Part shown: piece after piece, positions 24,546-34,349 of the stretch
Numbering within the stretch: position 1 is the stretch's first letter
How the letters are laid out: every line of letters begins with the position of its first letter
NCBI RefSeq assembly: GCF_014204515.1
Contig: NZ_JACHLI010000012.1
Location: forward strand, 122,874 to 186,873
From: Pseudomonas nitroreducens
Lineage (GTDB): Bacteria; Pseudomonadota; Gammaproteobacteria; Pseudomonadales; Pseudomonadaceae
Direction: 5' to 3'
Length of the DNA stretch: 64,000 nt
Position numbers and translations under genes: made by a program
Notes under the pieces: generated by a model
The model's input: only the letters and a program-made list of their open reading frames with translations
Databases searched by the model: none
What the model was told of the DNA's origin: nothing

Positions 24546-25184
24546 ATGCATAATCCTTATATGCCGCAAGTTCCGAACATTCAGGCCGCTGGTGGTCTGG
24601 TGCCGATGGTGGTGGAGCAATCCGCCCGCGGTGAGCGTTCCTACGACATCTATTCGCGCCTGCTCAAGGAGCGGATCATCTTCCTGGTCGGCCAGGTCGA
24701 GGACTACATGGCCAACCTGGTGGTGGCCCAGCTGCTGTTCCTCGAGGCCGAGAACCCGGACAAGGACATCCACCTCTACATCAACTCCCCGGGTGGTTCG
24801 GTCACCGCTGGCATGTCGATCTACGACACCATGCAGTTCATCAAGCCCGACGTGTCCACCATCTGCGTGGGCCAGGCGTGCAGCATGGGTGCCCTGCTGC
24901 TGGCCGGCGGCGCCGCTGGCAAGCGTTACTGCCTGCCGCATTCGCGCATGATGATCCACCAGCCGCTGGGCGGATTCCAGGGCCAGGCCTCGGACATCGA
25001 GATCCATGCCAAGGAAATCCTCTTCATCAAGGAGCGTCTGAACAACGTGCTGGCGCACCACACCGGCCAGCCGCTGGACGTCATCGCCCGCGATACCGAT
25101 CGTGACCGCTTCATGAGCGGCGAAGAGGCCGTCAAATACGGTCTGATCGATCAGGTCTTCACCCAGCGTCCGACCGCCAGCTAA
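24546..25184 (+). CDS. clpP: ATP-dependent Clp protease proteolytic subunit
   Basis: Serine peptidase forming the double-heptamer chamber of ClpXP/ClpAP. The 212-residue protein has catalytic Ser in CSMGALLL (about residue 112), His in SRMMIHQP (about 137) and the downstream Asp in ARDTDRDRF. Start MHNPYMPQVPN follows TTAGGGAGTGATCG. clpX begins 107 bp downstream, giving the conserved clpP-clpX order. Confidence 0.97.
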   Translation: MHNPYMPQVPNIQAAGGLVPMVVEQSARGERSYDIYSRLLKERIIFLVGQVEDYMANLVVAQLLFLEAENPDKDIHLYINSPGGSVTAGMSIYDTMQFIKPDVSTICVGQACSMGALLLAGGAAGKRYCLPHSRMMIHQPLGGFQGQASDIEIHAKEILFIKERLNNVLAHHTGQPLDVIARDTDRDRFMSGEEAVKYGLIDQVFTQRPTAS

Positions 25185-25291
25185 GTCTCTCCGCTGCACC
25201 GCGGCCGGTAATCCGGCCGCTCGCGGGCTTGAAAATGCCTGCGAATGCCTTCATCTTGTCCTTCACGTATATCCCCGATTGGAACGATCGA

Positions 25292-26572
<1,281 letters not shown>

Positions 26573-26578
26573 AACCAG

Positions 26579-26602
26579 AAGGGGCCCTAGGGCCCCTTTT
26601 TT
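26579..26602 (+). terminator. Terminator after clpX
   Basis: Stem aaggggcc/ggcccctt with a 4-nt loop followed by six Ts, 6 bp after the stop codon. Confidence 0.9.
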
Positions 26603-26618
26603 CTTCCCATCTACCGCG

Positions 26619-26647
26619 CTTGTTTTTTCCCAGTCCTAACCCCATCT
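26619..26647 (+). promoter_or_regulatory. Candidate sigma-32 heat-shock promoter of lon
   Basis: CTTGTTT (-35) and CCCCATCT (-10) are separated by 14 bp, close to the sigma-32 consensus CTTGAAA-N11-16-CCCCATNT. The position, ~60 bp before the lon start and after the clpX terminator, suits heat-shock expression known for lon. Confidence 0.65.
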
Positions 26648-26705
26648 TAGGCCGAAGGGTCCAATCCCATCGTTTTGGCCAAGTGCCGCTGTAGAGCCGA
26701 ATATC

Positions 26706-29102
26706 ATGAAAACACTCGTCGAGTTGCCCCTGCTGCCCCTGCGTGACGTAGTGGTGTATCCGCACATGGTCATCCCGCTGTTCGTGGGACGTGAGAAATC
26801 CATCGAGGCCCTCGAGGCCGCCATGACCAGCGACAAGCAGATCCTGTTGCTGGCGCAGAAGAATCCGGCCGACGACGATCCGGGCGCGGACGGCCTGTAC
26901 CGCATGGGTACCGTGGCCACCGTCCTGCAACTGCTCAAGCTGCCCGACGGTACCGTCAAGGTGCTGGTGGAAGGCGAGCAGCGCGGTCAGGTCGAGCGCT
27001 TCATCGACGAGGAAGCCTACTGCCGCGCCGAAGTCTCGATCATCGACGAGGCGAGCGTCGGCGAGCGCGAATCCGAAGTCTTCACCCGCAGCCTGCTCAG
27101 CCAGTTCGAGCAGTACGTACAGCTGGGCAAGAAGGTCCCGGCTGAAGTCCTGTCTTCGCTCAACAGCATCGACGAGCCCGGCCGCCTGGTAGACACCATG
27201 GCAGCGCACATGGCGCTGAAGATCGAGCAGAAGCAGGAAATCCTCGAGATCACCGAGCTGTCCGCCCGCGTCGAGCACGTACTGGCCATGCTGGATGCCG
27301 AGATCGACCTGCTGCAGGTCGAGAAGCGCATCCGCGGCCGCGTGAAGAAGCAGATGGAGCGCAGCCAGCGCGAGTATTACCTCAACGAGCAGATGAAGGC
27401 CATCCAGAAAGAACTGGGTGATATCGACGAAGGCCACAACGAAGTCGAGGAGCTGAAGAAGCGCATCGACGCTGCCGGCCTGACCAAGGAAGCCATGGCC
27501 AAGGCCACTGCCGAGCTGAACAAGCTCAAGCAGATGTCGCCGATGTCCGCCGAGGCGACCGTGGTGCGATCCTACATCGACTGGCTGGTGAACGTGCCGT
27601 GGAAGGCTGAGAGCAAGGTTCGCCACGACCTGGACAAGGCCGAGGACATCCTCGATGCCGACCATTACGGTCTGGAAGAGGTCAAGGAACGCATCCTTGA
27701 GTACCTCGCCGTGCAGAAGCGCGTGAAGAAGCTCAAGGGCCCGGTGCTCTGCCTGGTCGGCCCGCCCGGCGTGGGCAAGACCTCGCTGGCCGAGTCCATC
27801 GCCCGCGCGACCAACCGCAAGTTCGTCCGTATGGCCCTGGGTGGCGTGCGTGACGAGGCCGAGATCCGCGGTCACCGCCGGACCTACATCGGCTCCATGC
27901 CCGGTCGTCTGATTCAGAAGATGACCAAGGTCGGCGTGCGCAACCCGCTGTTCCTGCTGGACGAGATCGACAAGATGGGCAGCGACATGCGTGGCGACCC
28001 TGCCTCGGCGCTGCTGGAGGTGCTCGATCCGGAGCAGAACCACAATTTCAACGATCACTACCTGGAAGTCGACTACGACCTCTCCGACGTGATGTTCCTC
28101 TGCACGGCCAACTCCATGAGCATTCCGGCTGCGTTGCTGGACCGCATGGAAGTCATCCGCCTGCCTGGCTACACCGAGGACGAGAAGGTCAACATCGCCT
28201 CGAAATATCTTGTACCGAAACAGACTGCGGCCAATGGTCTCAAGAAGGACGAGCTGATCTTCGAGGAAGCGGCCATCCGTGACATCATTCGCTATTACAC
28301 CCGTGAAGCCGGGGTGCGCAGCCTTGAGCGGCAGATTGCCAAGGTCTGCCGCAAGGCGGTGAAGGACGGCGGCAAGGCCAAGCGCATCGACGCCGTGGCG
28401 ACCCCGGATTCGCTGGAGAACTACCTGGGTGTGCGCAAGTTCCGCTACGGCCTGGCCGAGCAGCAGGACCAGATCGGTCAGGTGACTGGCCTCGCCTGGA
28501 CCCAGGTCGGCGGCGAATTGCTGACCATCGAGTCAGCGATGGTTCCCGGCAAGGGCGCGCTGACCAAGACCGGCTCGCTGGGCGACGTCATGGCCGAGTC
28601 GATTACTGCCGCGCTGACCGTGGTTCGCAGCCGTTCCAAGAGCCTGGGGATCGCGGCGGATTTCCACGAGAAACACGATATCCACATCCACGTTCCGGAG
28701 GGCGCGACGCCCAAGGACGGCCCTAGCGCGGGCATCGGCATGTGTACGGCGCTCGTGTCGGCGATCACCCAGATCCCGGTTCGGGCGGATGTCGCCATGA
28801 CCGGTGAGATCACCTTGCGTGGTCAGGTGCTGGCCATCGGTGGGCTGAAGGAAAAACTTCTCGCGGCGCACCGGGGTGGAATCAAGACTGTGATCATTCC
28901 CGAGGAAAACGTACGAGACCTTAGGGAAATTCCGGATAATATTAAGGCCGATCTCGTTATTAAACCGGTTAAATGGATTGACGAAGTCCTGCAAATTGCG
29001 CTGCAATACGCCCCGGAGCCCTTGCCCGATGCGGCTCCCGAGATGGTTGCAAAGGATGAGAAGCGCGAGTCTGATTCCAAGGAGCGAATCAGCACGCATT
29101 AG
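26706..29102 (+). CDS. lon: ATP-dependent protease La
   Basis: Homo-hexameric AAA+ serine protease degrading misfolded and short-lived regulatory proteins. The 798-residue protein has an N-terminal substrate-binding LON domain (LPLLPLRDVVVYPHMVIPLFVGR) and Walker A GPPGVGKT near residue 355. The protease domain has the Ser-Lys dyad in KDGPSAG (Ser about 676) and GGLKEKLLAA (Lys about 717). Start MKTLVELPLLPLRD. Length and order tig-clpP-clpX-lon-hupB are standard. A candidate sigma-32 promoter precedes it. Confidence 0.97.
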   Translation: MKTLVELPLLPLRDVVVYPHMVIPLFVGREKSIEALEAAMTSDKQILLLAQKNPADDDPGADGLYRMGTVATVLQLLKLPDGTVKVLVEGEQRGQVERFIDEEAYCRAEVSIIDEASVGERESEVFTRSLLSQFEQYVQLGKKVPAEVLSSLNSIDEPGRLVDTMAAHMALKIEQKQEILEITELSARVEHVLAMLDAEIDLLQVEKRIRGRVKKQMERSQREYYLNEQMKAIQKELGDIDEGHNEVEELKKRIDAAGLTKEAMAKATAELNKLKQMSPMSAEATVVRSYIDWLVNVPWKAESKVRHDLDKAEDILDADHYGLEEVKERILEYLAVQKRVKKLKGPVLCLVGPPGVGKTSLAESIARATNRKFVRMALGGVRDEAEIRGHRRTYIGSMPGRLIQKMTKVGVRNPLFLLDEIDKMGSDMRGDPASALLEVLDPEQNHNFNDHYLEVDYDLSDVMFLCTANSMSIPAALLDRMEVIRLPGYTEDEKVNIASKYLVPKQTAANGLKKDELIFEEAAIRDIIRYYTREAGVRSLERQIAKVCRKAVKDGGKAKRIDAVATPDSLENYLGVRKFRYGLAEQQDQIGQVTGLAWTQVGGELLTIESAMVPGKGALTKTGSLGDVMAESITAALTVVRSRSKSLGIAADFHEKHDIHIHVPEGATPKDGPSAGIGMCTALVSAITQIPVRADVAMTGEITLRGQVLAIGGLKEKLLAAHRGGIKTVIIPEENVRDLREIPDNIKADLVIKPVKWIDEVLQIALQYAPEPLPDAAPEMVAKDEKRESDSKERISTH

Positions 29103-29115
29103 TTGGGGGGCTTTC

Positions 29116-29145
29116 TTGACACTGTTTTTGAGCCCTTGTTATAAA
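29116..29145 (+). promoter_or_regulatory. Sigma-70 promoter of hupB
   Basis: TTGACA, an 18-bp spacer and TATAAA, in the lon-hupB gap. It is a near-consensus promoter, fitting the abundance of HU. The start site is predicted near 29152, leaving an ~85-nt leader. Confidence 0.75.
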
Positions 29146-29238
29146 GCGGCACTTGCTTTGTCAGATGGCAAACCAGCACCTGCTTTTGCTTACACCTAAC
29201 ACATAGAAACATACTCAACAGAAATAAGGGGACTTAGA

Positions 29239-29511
29239 GTGAACAAGTCGGAACTGATCGATGCTATCGCCGCATCTGCTGATATCCCGAAAGCTGTTGC
29301 CGGTCGCGCTCTGGACGCGGTGATCGAGTCCGTAACTGGCGCCCTGAAGGCTGGTGACTCCGTCGTACTGGTAGGCTTCGGCACCTTCGCTGTCAAAGAG
29401 CGCGCTGCTCGCACCGGTCGCAACCCGCAAACCGGCAAGCCGATCAAGATCGCTGCTGCTAAGATCCCGGGCTTCAAGGCCGGTAAAGCCCTCAAGGACG
29501 CCGTCAACTAA
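29239..29511 (+). CDS. hupB: DNA-binding protein HU-beta
   Basis: 90-residue nucleoid protein that binds and bends DNA without sequence specificity, as a homo- or heterodimer. The DNA-binding arm signature GFGTFAVKERAARTGRNPQ is complete, and the C-terminal helix ends GFKAGKALKDAVN. The start codon is GTG at 29239, preceded by AAGGGGAC; no ATG is available nearby. Transcribed from its own strong promoter after lon. Confidence 0.97.
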   Translation: MNKSELIDAIAASADIPKAVAGRALDAVIESVTGALKAGDSVVLVGFGTFAVKERAARTGRNPQTGKPIKIAAAKIPGFKAGKALKDAVN

Positions 29512-29563
29512 GCGTCTTTTTGGACTTGACCCGAACCGGTTCAACTTCGGTTGGGCCGGTCAC

Positions 29564-29638
29564 GGAGCGATGACCCGGCTGGCGTAGGTCGGTTGGAATC
29601 ATCAGGGGTCACGGGCTCGAAGCCCGCCAGCTCCACCC
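29564..29638 (+). pseudogene. Decayed tRNA-like sequence between hupB and ppiD
   Basis: A 75-nt stretch begins ggagc and ends gctccaccc, so five acceptor pairs remain. A T-arm-like hairpin at 29611-29627 (CGGG, CTCGAAG loop, CCCG) is preceded by ggggtc like a variable loop. The 3' half closely resembles bacterial tRNA-Asp as I remember it (also tmRNA ends), but the anticodon stem does not pair and the CCA is CCC. It is probably a tRNA relic or old attachment-site remnant; chance resemblance is possible. Confidence 0.4.
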
Positions 29639-29646
29639 GTTACGAG

Positions 29647-29675
29647 AAGGCGCATCCTCGGATGCGCCTTTCTTA
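29647..29675 (+). terminator. Hairpin terminator before ppiD
   Basis: Stem aaggcgcatcc/ggatgcgcctt with a 2-nt gap (effective tetraloop) followed by TCTTATAT; likely ends the hupB transcript. Confidence 0.75.
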
Positions 29676-29738
29676 TATCTGCCTTTTTTCCACGCCGCGC
29701 CGCCATTGACGGTGAGCCGTGGCCGCGTCGGGGGCCGC

Positions 29739-31628
29739 ATGCTGCAAAACATCAGGGACAATTCCCAAGGCTGGATCACCAAGACCATCCTGGGCGTGAT
29801 CGTTGTCCTCATGGCTTTGACCGGGTTCGATCAGATCATTCGCGCAACCCACCACGAGAACGTCGCCGCCCAGGTCAATGGAGACGACATCGGCCTGCCG
29901 GAACTGCAGCAGGCCGCTGATATGCAGCGTCGCCAGCTGATGCAGCGCCTGGGCAAGGACTTCGATGCTTCCATGCTCGACGACAAGCTGCTCAAGGAAT
30001 CGGCGCTCAAGGCGCTGATCGAGCGCAAGCTGATCCTGCAGGCCGCGCAGAACGACAAGTTCGCCTTCTCCCAGCAGGCCCTGGACCAGCTGATCCTGTC
30101 GACTCCCGAGTTCCAGGTGGATGGCAAGTTCAGCGCCGAGCGCTTTGACCAGGTCATCCGCCAGATGGGCTATGACCGCATGCAGTTCCGCCGCATGTTC
30201 GGCGAGGAAATGCTGATCGGCCAACTGCGCGCCGGCATCGCCGGTACCGGTTTCGTTACCGATGACGAACTGACCGCGTTCGCCCGCCTGGAAAAGCAGA
30301 CCCGTGACTTCGCCACCCTGACCCTGAAGGCCGACCCGGCCAGGAGCAAGGTGGAGGACAGCGAGATCAAGGCGTACTACGACGCCCACAGCACCGAGTT
30401 CATGACTCCCGAACAGGTCACCATCGATTACGTCGAACTGAAGAAGTCGGCGTTCTTCGATCAGGTTGAAGTGAAGAAGGAAGACCTGGACGCCCTCTAT
30501 CAGAAGGAAATCGCCGGCCTGTCCGAGCAGCGCGACGCCGCGCACATCCTGATCGAGGTGAATGACAAGCAGAACGACCAGCAGGCCAAGGCGAAGATCG
30601 ACGAGATCAAGGCGCGCCTGGACAAGGGCGAGGACTTCGCCAAGCTGGCCAAGGAGCTGTCCAACGACACCGGCTCCGCCGCCAACGGTGGTGACCTGGG
30701 CTATGCCGGTCGTGGCGTTTACGACCCGGCTTTCGAAGAGTCGCTCTACGCGCTGAAGAAGGGCGAGGTTTCCGCCCCGGTGAAGACTTCCTACGGTTGG
30801 CACCTGATCAAGCTGCTGGGCGTCGAGGCCCCCGAGGTTCCGAGCTTCGACAGCCTCAAGGCCAAGCTCGAGCGCGAAGTGAAGACCCAACTGGTCGAGC
30901 AGCGCTTCGTCGACGCCACCAAGCAGCTGGAAAGCTCCGCCTACGAAGCTGCCGATCTGGGTCAGCCGGCTCAGGACATGGGCCTGAAGGTGCAGACCAG
31001 CAAGCCGTTCGGTCGTGAAGGCGGCGAAGGCATCACCGCCAACCGTCAGGTTCTCCAGGCGGCGTTCAGCCCGGAAGTGCTGGAAGAGGCAGCCAACAGC
31101 GGCGCCATCGAGCTGGACCCGGACACTGTGGTCGTGCTGCGCGTGAAGGAGCACCACAAGCCTGAGCAGGAAACCCTGGAGCAGGTCAGTGACAGTATCC
31201 TCAAGCGCCTGCAGGTCGAGCACGCGGCCGCCGATGCGAAGAAGCGCGGCGAAGAGTTGCTGGCCGGTCTGCGCGACGGCAAGATCCCGCTGACCCAGGC
31301 CCAGGAAGGCCAGCAGTGGAAAGTCGTGGAAGCGGCTGCCCGTGGCCAGGAGGGCGTCGATCCGGTGGTGCTGCAGAGTGCGTTCCGCATGGCTCGCCCG
31401 GAAAGCGCCGACAAGCCCAGTCTGGGCGGCGTGGCACTGCAGAACGGCGACTTCGTGCTGGTCAAGCTCAGCGGTGTGAGCGAGCCGGAGGCCAAGCCCA
31501 GCGAAGAAGAGAAGGCGATGTACAAGCGTTTCCTCGCCTCGCGCAGCGGTTCGGACGATTTCACCGCGTTCCGCCGCTACCTGCAGGATCAGGCGAAGAT
31601 CGAGAAATTCGACGACGCCAAGAAGTGA
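29739..31628 (+). CDS. ppiD: Periplasmic folding chaperone PpiD (SurA/parvulin-like)
   Basis: Inner-membrane anchored chaperone that assists proteins leaving the Sec translocon. The 629-residue protein has an N-terminal signal anchor (ITKTILGVIVVLMALTGF), SurA-like N-terminal helices, and a parvulin domain around residues 260-360 (AAHILIEVNDKQ...GDLGYAGRGVYDPAFE). I start it at 29739 (MLQNIRDNSQGW), the family-typical N-terminus. In P. aeruginosa fabI follows ppiD; here ppiD is followed directly by terminators and the convergent npp operon. Confidence 0.95.
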   Translation: MLQNIRDNSQGWITKTILGVIVVLMALTGFDQIIRATHHENVAAQVNGDDIGLPELQQAADMQRRQLMQRLGKDFDASMLDDKLLKESALKALIERKLILQAAQNDKFAFSQQALDQLILSTPEFQVDGKFSAERFDQVIRQMGYDRMQFRRMFGEEMLIGQLRAGIAGTGFVTDDELTAFARLEKQTRDFATLTLKADPARSKVEDSEIKAYYDAHSTEFMTPEQVTIDYVELKKSAFFDQVEVKKEDLDALYQKEIAGLSEQRDAAHILIEVNDKQNDQQAKAKIDEIKARLDKGEDFAKLAKELSNDTGSAANGGDLGYAGRGVYDPAFEESLYALKKGEVSAPVKTSYGWHLIKLLGVEAPEVPSFDSLKAKLEREVKTQLVEQRFVDATKQLESSAYEAADLGQPAQDMGLKVQTSKPFGREGGEGITANRQVLQAAFSPEVLEEAANSGAIELDPDTVVVLRVKEHHKPEQETLEQVSDSILKRLQVEHAAADAKKRGEELLAGLRDGKIPLTQAQEGQQWKVVEAAARGQEGVDPVVLQSAFRMARPESADKPSLGGVALQNGDFVLVKLSGVSEPEAKPSEEEKAMYKRFLASRSGSDDFTAFRRYLQDQAKIEKFDDAKK

Positions 31629-31631
31629 CAG

Positions 31632-31662
31632 ACAAGGGCCGCGCAAGCGGCCCTTGTTGTTT
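31632..31662 (+). terminator. Terminator after ppiD
   Basis: Perfect 11-bp stem acaagggccgc/gcggcccttgt with a 4-nt loop, 3 bp after the ppiD stop, followed by TGTTTCC. Confidence 0.85.
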
Positions 31663-31671
31663 CCGGTGAAG

Positions 31672-31700
31672 AAAAAAGGCCGCAGTCGCGGCCTTTTTCT
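31672..31700 (-). terminator. Terminator after nppD
   Basis: aaaaaaggccgc/gcggccttttt palindrome just downstream of the nppD stop on the minus strand; T runs on both sides let it act bidirectionally, backing up the ppiD terminator. Confidence 0.85.
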
Positions 31701-31713
31701 TTGCGCTGAGGAA

Positions 31714-33324
31714 TCAGGCCGGCGTCGGCGCCAGGAAGGCAGCCTCCAGCAGTTGCTGGGTGTAGGCGTGCTGGGGCGCGGCGAAGACTTCCTCGGCCAG
31801 GCCCTGTTCGACCACCTTGCCGTGGCGGATCACCATCAACTGGTGGCTGAGGGCTTTCACCACGGCCAGGTCGTGGCTGATGAACAGGTAGGTCAGGTTG
31901 TACTTCTCCTGCAGGCTGCGCAGCAACTCGACCACCTGGCGCTGTACGGTGCGGTCCAGTGCCGAGGTCGGTTCGTCCAGGAGGATCAGCGCCGGCTTGA
32001 GCACCAGGGCGCGGGCAATGGCGATGCGCTGCCGCTGGCCACCGGAGAACTCGTGGGGGTAGCGGTGACGGGTTTCCGGATCGAGCCCGACTTCCCTGAG
32101 CGCCGCGATGATCGCCTGCTCGCGCTCCTCGGCCGTGCCCATGCCGTGAATCTCCAGGCCTTCGCCGACGATCTGGCCCACCGACATGCGCGGGCTGAGG
32201 CTGCCGAACGGGTCCTGGAAGACCACCTGCATTTCGCGCCGCAATGGCCTGACCTGCGCCTGGTTCATGCCTTCGATGGCCTGGCCCTCGAAGCGGATGC
32301 CGCCCTGGCTGTTGATCAGGCGCAGGATCGCCAGCCCCAGGGTGGACTTGCCCGAGCCGCTCTCGCCGACGATGCCCAGGGTCTGCCCGCGCGGCAGGCT
32401 GAAGTCGATGCCGTCCACCGCTTTTACGTGGTCGACGGTCTTGCGGAACACGCCTTTCTTGATCGGGAACCACACCCGCAAGTCATCGACCTCCAGCAGC
32501 GGCTCTCCAGGCGCGTTCTGCGCGGGGTTGCCGCTGGGCTCGGCGCCGAGCAATTCGCGCGTGTAGGGGTGCTGTGGGGCCGCGAAGAGGGTTTCGCAGT
32601 CGGCCTGCTCGACGATGCAGCCGCGTTTCATCACGCAGACGCGGTGGGCGATGCGCCGGACCAGGTTGAGATCGTGGGTGATCAGCAGCAGGGCCATGCC
32701 CAGGCGCTGCTGCAGATCGCGCAGCAGGTCGAGGATCTTCAGCTGTACGGTGACGTCCAGCGCCGTGGTCGGTTCGTCGGCGATCAACAGTTCCGGCTCG
32801 CAGGCCAGCGCCATGGCGATCATCACCCGTTGCCGCTGGCCGCCGGAGAGTTCATGGGGGTAGGCCTTGAGGCGCGACGCGGGGTTGGGGATGCCGACCA
32901 GCTCCAGCAGTTCCAGCGTGCGTGCACGGGCCTGGTTGCCACTCATGCCCTTGTGCAGGGCCAGTACTTCGCCGATCTGCTTCTCGATGGTGTGCAGCGG
33001 GTTCAGCGAGGTCATGGGTTCCTGGAACACCATGGCGATGCGGTTGCCGCGAATGCCGCGCAGCTTGCGCTCGGGCAGCTTGAGCAGGTCCTTGCCGGCA
33101 TAGTGGATGCTGCCGGAGGGGTGGCTGGCGGTGGGGTAGGGCAGCAGGCGCAGGATGGAGTGCGCGGTCACCGACTTGCCGGAGCCGCTTTCGCCCACCA
33201 GTGCCAGGGTTTCGCCCTTGCGGATGTCGAAGCTGATGTGTTCCACCGCGCGGACCTGTTCCTCGCCGCAGAGGAAATCGACGGACAGGTCGCGGACTTC
33301 GATGAGGTTCTCGTTCTGGCTCAT
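31714..33324 (-). CDS. nppD: Peptide ABC transporter ATPase, fused OppD-OppF type
   Basis: 536-residue protein with two complete ABC ATPase domains in tandem, the YejF arrangement. Each half has a Walker A (GESGSGKS, twice), an LSGGQ-type signature (ELSGGQRQR and EFSGGQRQR) and Walker B with LIADEPTTALD and LLDEPTSALD. It powers the peptide importer encoded upstream. The start at 33324 (MSQNENLIEVRDLSV) follows AGGAAGTGAC and lies 1 bp from the nppC stop. It matches the PA1807-1811 Npp system, which takes up peptides and peptidyl-nucleoside antibiotics in P. aeruginosa; substrate here is inferred. Confidence 0.92.
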   Translation of the reverse strand: MSQNENLIEVRDLSVDFLCGEEQVRAVEHISFDIRKGETLALVGESGSGKSVTAHSILRLLPYPTASHPSGSIHYAGKDLLKLPERKLRGIRGNRIAMVFQEPMTSLNPLHTIEKQIGEVLALHKGMSGNQARARTLELLELVGIPNPASRLKAYPHELSGGQRQRVMIAMALACEPELLIADEPTTALDVTVQLKILDLLRDLQQRLGMALLLITHDLNLVRRIAHRVCVMKRGCIVEQADCETLFAAPQHPYTRELLGAEPSGNPAQNAPGEPLLEVDDLRVWFPIKKGVFRKTVDHVKAVDGIDFSLPRGQTLGIVGESGSGKSTLGLAILRLINSQGGIRFEGQAIEGMNQAQVRPLRREMQVVFQDPFGSLSPRMSVGQIVGEGLEIHGMGTAEEREQAIIAALREVGLDPETRHRYPHEFSGGQRQRIAIARALVLKPALILLDEPTSALDRTVQRQVVELLRSLQEKYNLTYLFISHDLAVVKALSHQLMVIRHGKVVEQGLAEEVFAAPQHAYTQQLLEAAFLAPTPA

Positions 33325-33325
33325 G

Positions 33326-34345
33326 TCACTTCCTCGGGTCGAAGGCATCACGGGCGGCCTCGCCGATGAATACCAGCAGGCTCAGCATCACGGCCAGCAC
33401 CACGAAGGCGGTGATGCCCAGCCAGGGCGCCTGCAGGTTGGACTTGCCCTGGGCGACCAACTCGCCCAGCGACGGCGCACCGGCGGGCAGGCCGAAGCCG
33501 AGGAAGTCCAGGGAGGTCAGGGTGCCGATCGCGCCGGTAAGGATGAAAGGCATGAAGGTCAGGGTGGAGATCATCGCGTTGGGCAGGATGTGGCGGAACA
33601 TGATCGCCCCGTTGCGCATGCCCAGGGCCCGCGCGGCGCGCACGTACTCCAGGTTGCGGCCGCGGAGGAACTCGGCGCGCACCACGTCCACCAGGCTCAT
33701 CCAGGAGAACAGCAGCATGATCCCCAGCAGCCACCAGAAGCTTGGCTGGACGAAGCTGGCGAGGATGATCAGCAGGTAGAGCACCGGCAGGCCGGACCAG
33801 ATTTCCAGGAAGCGCTGGCCGAGCAGGTCGACCCAGCCGCCGTAGAAGCCCTGCAGCGCGCCGACGATGACGCCGACGATGGAGCTGAGCACGGTGAGGA
33901 TCAGGGCGAACAGCACCGACACGCGGAAGCCGTAGATCACCCGCGCCATCACGTCGCGCGCCTGGTCGTCGGTGCCCAGCCAGTTTTCCGCCGTGGGCGC
34001 GGAGGGCGCCGGCACGCGCAGGTCGTAGTTGATGGTGTCGTAGCTGTAGGCGATCGGCGGCCAGAGGATCCAGCCGTCCTTCTGCGCGATCTGCTCGCGC
34101 ATGTACGGGCTCTTGTAGTTCGCCTCCATGGGGAACTCGCCGCCGAAGGCGGTTTCCGGGTAGCGCTTGATGACCGGGAAGTACCACTGGCCGTCGTAGC
34201 GCACCGCCAGTGGCTTGTCGTTGGCGATCAGCTCGGCGCCAAGGCTGAGGATGAACAGCGCGAGGAACAGCCAGAGCGACCACCAGCCACGCTTGTTGGC
34301 CTTGAAGCGCGCCCAGCGGCGCTGATTGATGGGAGACAGGCGCAT
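33326..34345 (-). CDS. nppC: Peptide ABC transporter permease (OppC/YejE type)
   Basis: 339-residue inner-membrane permease. One N-terminal transmembrane helix (WSLWLFLALFILSLGAELI) precedes a long periplasmic loop. Five more helices carry the EAA-type motif in EYVRAARALGMRNGAIMFRHILPNA. It pairs with NppB to form the channel. It starts at MRLSPINQRRWARFKANKRG, 4 bp after the nppB stop, and is followed by nppD with almost no gap. Confidence 0.92.
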   Translation of the reverse strand: MRLSPINQRRWARFKANKRGWWSLWLFLALFILSLGAELIANDKPLAVRYDGQWYFPVIKRYPETAFGGEFPMEANYKSPYMREQIAQKDGWILWPPIAYSYDTINYDLRVPAPSAPTAENWLGTDDQARDVMARVIYGFRVSVLFALILTVLSSIVGVIVGALQGFYGGWVDLLGQRFLEIWSGLPVLYLLIILASFVQPSFWWLLGIMLLFSWMSLVDVVRAEFLRGRNLEYVRAARALGMRNGAIMFRHILPNAMISTLTFMPFILTGAIGTLTSLDFLGFGLPAGAPSLGELVAQGKSNLQAPWLGITAFVVLAVMLSLLVFIGEAARDAFDPRK

Positions 34346-34349
34346 CGGA

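Noticed and set aside
23067..25199. A 710-codon antisense frame opposite tig and clpP
   Set aside because: Shadow frame spanning two certain genes and their intergenic hairpin.
29564..29638. Functional tRNA or tmRNA after hupB
   Set aside because: The anticodon stem does not form and the end is CCC rather than CCA; kept only as a decayed tRNA-like relic.
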